DNA of 64,000 nt. Source: Candidatus Dormiibacterota bacterium. GTDB lineage: Bacteria > Chloroflexota > Dormibacteria > Aeolococcales > Aeolococcaceae. A program made the translations under genes and the position numbers. The notes beneath the pieces were generated by a model. The model saw nothing but the letters and a program-made list of their open reading frames with translations. It did not search any database and was not told where the DNA came from. Location: contig PMOL01000005.1 of assembly GCA_003162415.1 (NCBI GenBank), forward strand, positions 124,001 through 188,000. The letters run 5' to 3'. This document shows positions 54,073 to 62,600 of the stretch, in pieces; positions within the stretch are counted from its first letter, which is position 1; each line of letters begins with the position of its first letter.

Positions 54073-54879
54073 CTAGTGGATGCTGAGTGGCTTGCACTCC
54101 CCTCGGATGGCGCCGATCACGACGTTCGGCGGTTGAACCGAGTCGCCGAATTGCGCGTCAGGCACATTGTTGAAACAACCAAGACTGCCGAACACCTGGT
54201 TGTTGGCGATCTCGGTGGCATCCGGGTCAGCGAACCGGTTCCCGGTCACGGTGTCATTACCCATGATGATGTTGCGGAACTCGCCGAACCAGCACGAGCG
54301 CAGGCCGCTGACCGACAGGTTGCCGCCGATCACGTCATCCTCGGCGTCAGAGTAGACGCCGAAGCTGAACGGCCCGAAACCGGGCGTGCAGTTGACGCCG
54401 CCACCGCCACCGTCGTAGTTGACATTGCCCCCGATGATGCTGCTGTGGAGGATGACCCCTAAGGCCCCATCCGCATCGACATTTCCCTTTACGGTGTCAA
54501 AGGTGGTGTTGACGCAGCCGACTGCGGGCTCGCAGCCGAACAGGAGCGTGCCACCCTTGCTCACGACGACGTCCCCCTTGACGAGCCAATTCGCATCGCC
54601 CTCCGGGCTCGTTGTCGTGAAAGCCGGATAGTTTGCCGCCAGCGCCGCACCCTTAGTGACGGTCACGTCACCTCTGACGATCACGTTGCCTGTTGGGGGC
54701 CCGAGACAGAACCCGGTCACCGTGATTGACGAGTAGGTGCCCGGGGCGATGGAGCCCGGCGCAGCGAGCGTTCCGGAGCAGGTCAGCGCTGAGGTCGACG
54801 CCGCGCTCACCGTGCCCGTCCCCAAGAGCATCAGTGACAGCGTCGCCGCTCCGGCAAAGACAGGTCGAAATCCCTTCAT
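54073..54879 (-). CDS. Secreted beta-rich protein, probable beta-helix
   Basis: 268 residues, AGGGGGTCTGAC before ATG, signal peptide (AGAATLSLMLLGTGTVSAAS). The body has spaced V-x-V-x-G-x strands (NVIVRGDVTVTKGAALAANY, GGTLLFGCEPAVGC, NVDADGALGVILHSSIIGGN, NRFADPDATEIANNQVFGS), the look of right-handed beta-helix or bactofilin-like coils. Seven or more Cys. No catalytic residues identified. Followed by a strong terminator. Confidence 0.8.
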   Translation of the reverse strand: MKGFRPVFAGAATLSLMLLGTGTVSAASTSALTCSGTLAAPGSIAPGTYSSITVTGFCLGPPTGNVIVRGDVTVTKGAALAANYPAFTTTSPEGDANWLVKGDVVVSKGGTLLFGCEPAVGCVNTTFDTVKGNVDADGALGVILHSSIIGGNVNYDGGGGGVNCTPGFGPFSFGVYSDAEDDVIGGNLSVSGLRSCWFGEFRNIIMGNDTVTGNRFADPDATEIANNQVFGSLGCFNNVPDAQFGDSVQPPNVVIGAIRGECKPLSIH

Positions 54880-55200
54880 GTCAGACCCCCTGTATGCGCC
54901 ACCCCCAAATGGCGGTGATCGAGAGGGAGTTTACGCCCTGCTTAGGGGAGCGTGCGGATTGGCACGAACCAGACGTGGCTGCGTCGGGACGACGGATCGC
55001 CGTCACTCAACGCGTCGGCACTAGGTAGTCAATGGTAAGCATCGTAGTCGCCGGATCAGCCAATACGTCTGAGTTCCTGGGTCGTAATCACGATGACAGG
55101 AATCAGAGCGACTGATGTGGCATTGACTGGTCTTGGTCGACCGCCGCCGACGCCGCAGCCCGTTCGACGCGCGAAGCCATGGCGGCCTGGCGCCCTTAAA
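54880..55200. other. Gene-free stretch
   Basis: Promoter region for 54073 on the right and downstream region of the gene at 55201. No hairpin, gene or repeat recognised. Confidence 0.4.
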
Positions 55201-56508
55201 CTAGCCGCCGCAAGAAACGCCAACCAGACCCGTGATCGACGCGCCGGGTCGCGGTTTACAAGTCACTGATCCAACGGATGAGTTGGTGACGGTCAATCCG
55301 TTCGTCGATACCACCGGCGCAATGAGAAGGCCGGCGATCGAGCTGTTGGCAATGGTTACTGCTGCGGCGTCGCCCACCGTCAGGTACTCGTTCGGATTGG
55401 TCATCTGCTCGCGGTTGATCGTTATGTGACTACTCACATCGGTCGGGTTCTTGATGATCCCGCCAAGACCTGAGGTGACAAAGTTATTCAAGGTGATGTA
55501 GTCCGAGTCGGTCACGTACCAGCCTGGAGCCGATTTCTCGTAGGTTCCCGGTGTGAAGGCGTAATTGTTCACCGTCACGTTCTGATCGATGTAGAGGGCC
55601 ATACCCCACCCCGTGTCAGTGATGTTGGAGACGCGGCCGTTCCACTGACACGAGAAATCAAGATCGGCGTTGCCCCCGATCCCTTCACCGCTCAGGATGA
55701 TGTCGTGGACAAGGTTGCCACTGCGATGAACTCCGTACTGGGGACTTCCGGGCTGGTCGTTGCAAACTGCGGTGACTCTCAGAGCGAAGGCGTTCGGGTT
55801 ATGGGCGCCAAGGAACGTCGCATGCTCGATCGTTGTGTTGTTGCCGTAGTCGTGGAGAGGGTCCCCCGCATTGTAGGTTTGGGTGTCGATGGTTAGCCCC
55901 GAGAAGACGTTTCCGGTTGTCTGTTCAAACACGAACACCGTCTTTGGGTTGCTGATCCCCGGATAGGCAACTGTCCCCACCTCCTCGACGATCTTCGCAC
56001 GCAGACGACCAGCTCCCAACACATCAACCGTGTTCGGTCCGGTGATCTTGAAGTCGACCGCCGCTCCGTCGTTGTCGTTCAGTAGGTAGGTCCCAGCCGG
56101 GAAGTAGACGGTAGAGATCCCGGGCGTTGCCTCGGCTGCCGCAATGGCACTACGAATGCCCACCGTGGAGTCCAGTACCCCGCTGCCATCCGCACCGTAT
56201 GTGACGACGTTGAAAACCAGGCCAACCGGAGACGGAAGTGCCTCGGTTTCAGCTTGACGTGGCAACACTCCCGAAGCGACGCCGGACGGCGCCACGTTGC
56301 TTTCAGGCCTAACCGGACTCGCTACGGAGCCGCCGGCCGCAGTTTCGGGCTCACTTGCTGCCGGGGAAGATGAAGCCTCGACTTGGCTTGCAACGGCCGC
56401 GTTCTGCACCGACGAGGCCGCTGGACTGAAGGTTGCCTGGCTGTCGGTGGCCAGCACCACGAGCCCCAGCATGGCGATCGCTGCCCCCAAATAGCGGCGA
56501 GGGTTCAT
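55201..56508 (-). CDS. Secreted pectate-lyase-type (right-handed beta-helix) protein
   Basis: ATG 56508 with GGAGG 8 bases upstream gives 435 residues. Signal peptide (LGAAIAMLGLVVLATDSQAT), an 80-residue Ser/Ala/Pro linker, then VFNVVTYGADGSGVLDSTVG and TVYFPAGTYLLND, the opening of pectate-lyase-3/GH28-like beta-helices. Repeated coils follow (HDIILSGEGIGGNADLDFSC, GWYVTDSDYITLNNFVTSG). Family members bind or cleave polysaccharides; no catalytic Asp/His arrangement could be confirmed by eye, so a binding or phage-tail-like role is also possible. Confidence 0.82.
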   Translation of the reverse strand: MNPRRYLGAAIAMLGLVVLATDSQATFSPAASSVQNAAVASQVEASSSPAASEPETAAGGSVASPVRPESNVAPSGVASGVLPRQAETEALPSPVGLVFNVVTYGADGSGVLDSTVGIRSAIAAAEATPGISTVYFPAGTYLLNDNDGAAVDFKITGPNTVDVLGAGRLRAKIVEEVGTVAYPGISNPKTVFVFEQTTGNVFSGLTIDTQTYNAGDPLHDYGNNTTIEHATFLGAHNPNAFALRVTAVCNDQPGSPQYGVHRSGNLVHDIILSGEGIGGNADLDFSCQWNGRVSNITDTGWGMALYIDQNVTVNNYAFTPGTYEKSAPGWYVTDSDYITLNNFVTSGLGGIIKNPTDVSSHITINREQMTNPNEYLTVGDAAAVTIANSSIAGLLIAPVVSTNGLTVTNSSVGSVTCKPRPGASITGLVGVSCGG

Positions 56509-56916
56509 TGAGGCCACCTCCCTGAGACTTACGAATCACCGGTAGCCCGGCTGGCTGATTCAGCCCCGTGGCTTTGCGTCCCCGCCTCGCGGCGGGTTTG
56601 CTCTATCGACGTGAATCGACTGTACGTCTCGCTAGCACCCCGAGTCTACCAAGTTTGTGCTGTGGGGCATCGGCTCCGATCCCGTGTACCAGCGCCGACG
56701 CTCTGACCCCTCTATGCCTTCCATCTGAGCGGCGGTGTGCCGACCGCAGCGACGCGTCCCGAATCCATTGGCGCTCCACCCAGCGGCGGGTCCTCAAGCG
56801 ATTCCGCCCAGTGCATAGAGTGGTGAAGCGCAAGACCATGCTGATGGTCGCACGCGTCGAGGACTCGCGCGGCTCTTGTATGAGTTGACCAAGCTCTAGG
56901 CGGACGATTCAGCGAG
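56509..56916. other. Gene-free stretch
   Basis: Upstream region of the beta-helix gene. No supported frame, repeat or hairpin. Confidence 0.4.
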
Positions 56917-57057
56917 CTATTCGACAGATGTACGGTCGGGGTGAAACCCGGAGGCGGATGCACCGCCAACGGTCAGGCCGAGGGTCAGAACAGGCATTCC
57001 AACCAGTACTGCGGCCAATCCAGCGAGACGTCGGACTAATGGGCGTTGGCTTACCAC
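56917..57057 (-). pseudogene. Orphan signal peptide, front of a destroyed secreted-protein gene
   Basis: GTG 57057 opens a 46-residue frame with a textbook signal peptide: VVSQRPLVRRLAGLAAVLVG, MPVLTLGLTVGGASA, then only ten more residues before a stop. It begins within a few bases of the opposite-strand propeller fragment at 57061, so it could be the inverted 5' end of that gene. Confidence 0.5.
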
Positions 57058-57060
57058 TGA

Positions 57061-57594
57061 ATCAAAAAACCTCCCCTCAACTCGATCGGACGGATCACCA
57101 CCGCAGGGAAGGTGACGAACTATGTCGGAACCGGCATCAACTCCCCGTTCGAGATCGCGGTTGGTCCCGATAACGCCCTGTGGTTCACCAATGCAAACAA
57201 GTCGATCGGGCGGATCACGACCACGGGGGTAGTCGCGCATTACAGTAGGAGTGACATCCTCAGCACAATCAGGGTGGTTGCAGGGTCAGACGGTGCCATG
57301 TGGTTTACGTGCAACTGCTACAACGGTCAGCTAGGGCGGATCACCACTTTCGTCACTCCAACGATCACCCACATCACCCCGCCGTCGGGGGAGGTCGGGA
57401 CACAGGTGACCATCACCGGCCAAAACCTCCCGGGCGCAAGCAAAGTCGCCTTCAACGGTACCGTAGCGACTGTGGTTTCTGACACCGCCACCACGATCGT
57501 GGCCATAGTGCCGGCCGGCGCCACCACCGGCAGCATCTCGGTTACCACCCTCGCAGGCACGGCGACCAGCACCAACATTTTCAAAGTGAAGTAG
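57061..57594 (+). pseudogene. 3' part of a Vgb-like propeller gene with IPT/TIG domain, 5' end lost
   Basis: The frame is open only from 57061, directly after a stop, and already begins in mid-blade (SIGRITTAGKVTNYVGTGIN). Streptogramin-lyase (Vgb)-like blades follow: PFEIAVGPDNALWFTNANKS, SIGRITTTGVVAHY and AGSDGAMWFT. The C-terminal 80 residues form an IPT/TIG domain (ITHITPPSGEVGTQVTITGQ, NLPGASKVAFNGT). A full gene would have a signal peptide and about seven blades. The GTG at 57112 has no valid context, so it is taken as truncated. Confidence 0.72.
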
Positions 57595-57811
57595 CAGTCG
57601 CTCCGCTCACGCACAAGGTTGCGCCGTCAGGCGCAGGTCATCGTCGAGACCAAGAACAGGGGCGATACCGAGCGTTCGCACCTTGTGATTGCATTTCCTT
57701 CAACGGTCGTGCGCGCCTGCTCGCGAGACATGGTGGAAGCGCAGGTGGCTGATGGCGTTGGAACGCGTGAAACGGCGGGATAGCAGGCCAAGATTCCTGT
57801 GTCCAGCCTCG
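57595..57811. other. Gene-free stretch
   Basis: No supported frame or RNA gene. Confidence 0.4.
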
Positions 57812-57915
57812 AGTATCGGCCCACGTAGCAACGACTAAATTTGTATTATCACATCCTAAATTGCGAGCGATTTTGGGACGTTTTGATGCACGTGATTAGT
57901 CGATCCAAATCGACC
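57812..57915 (+). repeat. Interspersed intergenic repeat, copy E
   Basis: 57812-57850 matches copies A and D (GTATCGGCC, CACGTAGCAACGACTAAA, TTTGTATTATC). It is followed by AT-rich DNA and GTGATTAGTCGAT near 57890, the second block seen in copy B with a similar spacing. This is the best example of the two-block arrangement besides B. Confidence 0.7.
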
Positions 57916-58239
57916 CCCCGCACCCGCATAGTCAATGCAGAGCAGTGGGTAAATGGCGTTAGATGATGTTGTTGCAAGCCACGAAACGACTTCAGGAGGT
58001 GCAGCCAGGAACGAGTAATTCTGGATTAGCTAGTACGGACTGGCGATGCGTGCGTGGGCCGTCGCTTGTGCGACCTCTCCTCTGCGCTTGCCGCACCTCG
58101 CGTTGGAGATGTTCCAGCCAATCACCTCCGGCGGTGAACATCAGCGGCAGCACGTCCGTGCAAGAAGTGCCCTCTGTCTCGGGGCCGATGCTTCAGACGC
58201 AGCCCCGTGGCCGTCTTCGAAGACCCTCATGGCCGACGG
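57916..58239. other. Gene-free stretch
   Basis: Contains no supported gene; downstream flank of the lipoprotein at 58240. Confidence 0.4.
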
Positions 58240-58632
58240 TCACGTGGGACACGGTCCGACCGTAAAGTGCCCGTGCGTGATCTCATTCCCGTCGGCACCC
58301 CGGAACTGATAGGTGTAGGTGCCTGCAATGAGGGGACCGTACTCACCGCTCGTGCGCGTGGGGTTCATCAAGATGTTCCCAGGCTCGATGAGAAGCTCCC
58401 AAGTTGCGAAAGTGCCCGTCCAGGACACGCTGCCACCCTGTGCCGTTCCAACCACATCGCATGTCGTGGTGAGGATTGGGGTGGGAGAGGAAGTGGTCGT
58501 GGTCGGTGTCGGAGACGGTGACGAAGTTGGAACTGGCGTAGCGGTCGTCGGAGTGGGTGTTGGAATGGGTGTAACGATAGGGCTTGTCGAAGGCGTCGTG
58601 TCACACGCCGTCAACGTGCCTCCAAGGAGCAC
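58240..58632 (-). CDS. Small lipoprotein with C-terminal Trp-IEPG domain
   Basis: The frame gives 130 residues with a lipobox LGGTLTACD and a Pro/Thr linker, then CDVVGTAQGGSVSWTGTF, TWELLIEPGNILMNPT, YGPLIAGTYTYQFRGADGNE and ITHGHFTVGPC. The last 75 residues match the end of the protein at 50735. GTG 58632 leaves too short a signal peptide; the frame is open upstream (VVLALVLLGG), so a non-standard start overlapping the ice-binding gene's stop is likely. Lipid-anchored outer-face protein. Confidence 0.75.
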   Translation of the reverse strand: MLLGGTLTACDTTPSTSPIVTPIPTPTPTTATPVPTSSPSPTPTTTTSSPTPILTTTCDVVGTAQGGSVSWTGTFATWELLIEPGNILMNPTRTSGEYGPLIAGTYTYQFRGADGNEITHGHFTVGPCPT

Positions 58633-58643
58633 GAGCGCCAGTA

Positions 58644-59369
58644 CTACGGGGTGTGGCGACAGATCGAAGCATCCCAGTTCGACGGAAGGCGGAGATTGGT
58701 GCCGGTCAACGTTACTGCTGTTTTCGCCAACGCACGGCCCACCAAACTTGAACCTGTCCCGGTGAACGCGACTCCCGAACCCGCGAGAAGATTTCCCTGG
58801 AACTTCGAGCCCGTCCCAATCGTCCCGGTAGTGCCGAGCGCCCAGTACACGTTACAGGCCTGTCCACCGCTGGCCATCACGACTTGGGAGGCGGCGGTGG
58901 TGAGGCCGGTCCCGACCTGGAATACCCACACGCCAGAAGACGGCCCTGCCAGCGTCAGGATGCCACTGGTGAGGCCCGCCGTCTTATTGAAGCAGTACAC
59001 GCCTGGTGCCAGTGTCTTTCCGCCGAGCGCCTGCCCGGTCAGGTTGTTAGCGGGGGAGCACGTCTTGGCTTTGAGGGCCGTATACGCGGTGCTGAAGGCA
59101 TTGAACGCGGCAACGGCGGTCGCGTCCCCAGCATGCATGGCCCCCGCGATGCTGCACGTTGCAGTCTTGGTGATAGTGAGCTTGGAGCCCACGGCGCCGA
59201 GGCCGACGGTGGACTTGGTGCAGGTGACCCCCGCCCCACCCAGGACAACGAATTTCGCCGCCCCACCGAGAAAGGGCGCGGAGGTTGACGCGTAGGCCGA
59301 TAGGGACGCTGCAGAGAGGACCGCCACTGTCGCCAGGATTCCTGCGGCGCTTCGAGTGATGTGGTTCAT
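58644..59369 (-). CDS. Ice-binding-like protein (DUF3494)
   Basis: 241 residues; AAGGGGG 7 bases before the ATG. Signal peptide (AAGILATVAVLSAASLSAYA), then the DUF3494 body: FLGGAAKFVVLGGAGVTC, TTLAPGVYCFNKTAGLTSGI-type text, GVWVFQVGTGLTTAASQVVM, GQACNVYWALGTTGTIGTGS, NLLAGSGVAFTG and GRALAKTAVTLTG. These proteins fold as beta-solenoids; members inhibit ice recrystallisation or act as adhesins. Ice binding is likely but not certain, as many homologues occur in non-cold species. It precedes the small lipoprotein in the same direction. Confidence 0.88.
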   Translation of the reverse strand: MNHITRSAAGILATVAVLSAASLSAYASTSAPFLGGAAKFVVLGGAGVTCTKSTVGLGAVGSKLTITKTATCSIAGAMHAGDATAVAAFNAFSTAYTALKAKTCSPANNLTGQALGGKTLAPGVYCFNKTAGLTSGILTLAGPSSGVWVFQVGTGLTTAASQVVMASGGQACNVYWALGTTGTIGTGSKFQGNLLAGSGVAFTGTGSSLVGRALAKTAVTLTGTNLRLPSNWDASICRHTP

Positions 59370-59611
59370 CGCGGACCCCCTTGCTTACCTGTGCTTGAGG
59401 TGGTATCAGCAACCACAGGACCTTTTCCCGACGGTACCGTCGTGGGGGGAGCATTCGCTTCGAGACATAACAAATCCAGCAACACCATGGACATGCTGGC
59501 CGCGCCTCGTGTGACAGCGCCTCGCCGACCATAGACTCTGGTGGTCCGCGACGCCGAGCTGCGAGGTCTGGCCACATGGCTCAGCGTGCTCGAGGAGAGC
59601 GCCGCGCGGGC
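59370..59611. other. Short intergenic region
   Basis: Separates the ice-binding gene's start from the end of the giant repeat gene; probably holds the ice-binding gene's promoter. Confidence 0.4.
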
Positions 59612-62600
59612 TCAGTCCCGGTCGCTGTCCGTGCGCCGGAGGCGCACACACCCCACGAGGAACATCAGGAAGACGCCGCCGAGGATGGCGACATACCCCC
59701 AGGACGTCGACGTCGTGGAATTGGCTCCGGCGTCCGGCGTGGGCGGATCGTCGTACACGGACAGCATCAACGTCGGCGACGTGGAGCCGGTCAGGGCCGC
59801 GCTACCGCCGTAGACGGCCGTGATGGGGTCTGTGCCGATGCGCGTAAACACGACGCTGCACGAGGCGTTGCCCGACACCACCGGCTGCGCGGCGCAACCG
59901 GGGATGGGGGCACCGGCGTCCATGAACGCAGCGGTCCCGGTCGGGGTGACATGTGCCGGCCCGACGGGAACGACCGTCGCCTCGAAGATCCCGGGTTGAC
60001 CGGCCGCCCAGATGCTGGCCGGCGACGTCACCGTCGTCGCGGAGTCAGCCAGCACGGCGTGCTGGTTCAGCGGCGCCGAGGTCGAGGCCGCGAAGTTGGG
60101 GTCACCGCTGTAGACGGCGGTGATTGCGTGGCTGCCGGCGACGGCATAGGTCACGGAGCATGACGCTATTCCAGCGACCAGCGCTTGCGTCGCGCACCCG
60201 GGGATGGTCGATGCGCCGTCCAGGAACGCGACTGTCCCGGTGGGGGTCCCGCTGGCGGGTGCGACGGCGGACACGGTGGTGGTGTAGGAAACGCCCTGGC
60301 CGGCCACCGACGGATTCGCGGACGAGGCGACCGCCGCCGCCGTCACACCCTGGTTGATTGTCTGTGTGAAGACGGAAGACGTCGAACCGGTGAAGTTGGC
60401 GTCACCGCTGTAGTCGGCGGCGATGGCGCTCGCGCCGGCTGTGTCGAATGATGTGGCGCACGTTGCTGTTCCACCCGCCGCAGCCTCGGCGGCACACCCG
60501 GCGATCGGCACGCCGCCGTCAAGGAAGGCGACGGTGCCGGTGGGGGTGCCGGAACCCGGTGCAGTCACGTTCACCGTCGCCGTGACGGTGAACGGCTGCC
60601 CCGTAACCGCTGGGTTCAGTGACGACGCGAGCGACGTCGCTGTCGTGGCTGGGTTGATGGTCTGCGTCAGGAGTTGCGACGTCGAGGCTGTGAAGTTGGG
60701 GTCACCGCTGTAGACGGTGGTGATCGCATGGGAGCCGACGCCGGCGTAGGTCACGTTGCACGACGCGGTCCCGGCGACCAGCGGTTGCGCGCCGCAACCG
60801 GCGATGGCGGCGGCGCCGTCGAAGAATGCCACGGTCCCTGTGGGAGTGCCGGCGGCGGGGGCGACGGCGGTCACGGCTGCCGTGTAGGAGACCGACTCAC
60901 CGGACACCGACGGGTTCACCGACGACGTGGCCACTGTCGAGGTCGCACCCGGATTGATCGTCTGAGTCAGTGCCGCACTAGTCGAGCTGCTGAAGTCGGC
61001 ATCACCGCTGTAGACGGCGGTGATGGTCTCCGCACCCGCCGCAACGAATGCGTCGTCGCACGTTGCGACACCCGCACCGGTCACAGCCTGGGAGGCGCAA
61101 CCGGCAATGGTCGTGCCGCCGTCCACGAACGCGACGGTGCCGGTCGGTGCTCCGGATCCAGGCGCCACCGCGCTCACCGTCGCGGTGATGGAGACTGGCT
61201 GCCCGGTGACCGACGGATTCACCGACGACGCGAGTGATGTCACCGTCGCAGCGGGGCTGACGGTCTGGGTGAGGATTGGCGAAGTCGACCCCGTGAAATT
61301 GAGGTCACCGCTGTAGGCGGCGGTGATCGCGTGACCACCGACTCCGGGGTAGGCGACGCTGCAGGTCGCGACCCCACCGATCAGCGGCTGCGCGATGCAG
61401 CCGCCGATGGTGGCGGCTCGGTCCATGAAGGTGGCCGTGCCCGAGGGTGTCCCGCTCGCGGGGGCGAGAGCGGTGACGGTCGCCGTGTAGGTGACGTCCT
61501 GACCCGATACCGAGGGGCCCGCTGACGAGGTCACCAGGGTTGCGGTCGCACCCTGGTTGACGGTCTGCGTCAGGATGGGAGACGTCGAGCTCGTGAAGTT
61601 GGCATCACCGTTGTAGACGGCGGTGATCGCGTGCCCCCCCACGCCGGCGTACAGGCTGCTGCAAGGCGCGACGCCGCCGACCATCGCCTGCGCGATGCAC
61701 CCGCTGATGGTGGTGGCACCGTCCATGAACGTCACCGTTCCGGTCGGGGTGCCAGCAGCCGGCGCGGTTGCCGTGACAATCGCTGTGTAGATCACGGGCT
61801 GACCGGGCACCGACGGATCCACCGACGAGGTCACCGCCGTTGCGGTCGCACCCTGGTTGACCGTCTCGGTGAGGATCGGCGACGTCGAGCCGCTGAAGTT
61901 GGAGTCGCCGCTGTACACAGCCGTGATCGGGTGCGCACCGGCTGCGGCGAACGCGGCCGCACACACGGCGGTGCCCGCGGCCGACACCGCCTGCGCGGCG
62001 CAGCCCGTGATCGTGACACCGCCGTCCTCGAACATCACGGTCCCCGTCCGCATCCCGCTCCCTGGGGCGATCACACTCACCGACGCGGTCATGGTCACCG
62101 GCTGGCCGGCAACCGACGGGTTCACGGAGGATGCGAGAGCAGTCGACGTCGACGCCTGGTTGACGGTCTGCGTCAACGCCGGCGACGTCGAGCCTGCGAA
62201 ATCGACGCCACCCGAATAGATCGCCGTGATCGAGTGCGTCGCGGCTCCGGGATTGGTGAATGAGCAGGTGGCGGTACCGGCGGCAGTCAATACCTTCGCT
62301 CCGCATCCAGCGATGGTCACGCCACCGTCCTCGAAGTTGACGGTGCCGGTGGGTACGCCCGCTGCGGGGGCGACCACTGTGATCGTCGCCGTGTAGGTCA
62401 CCGACTGACCGGACACCGACGGGTTCAGCGACGATCCGACGACCGTTGTGGTCGAACCCTGGTTCACCGTTTCCGTCAGGACGGGTGATGTGCTGGTCAC
62501 GTCGTTGGCACTGCCGTTGTAGTGGCCACTGATCGAGTGCGCACCCACCGTCAGCGCGTTGGTGGTGCAGGTGGCGACACCGGCGACCAAGGTGACCCCA

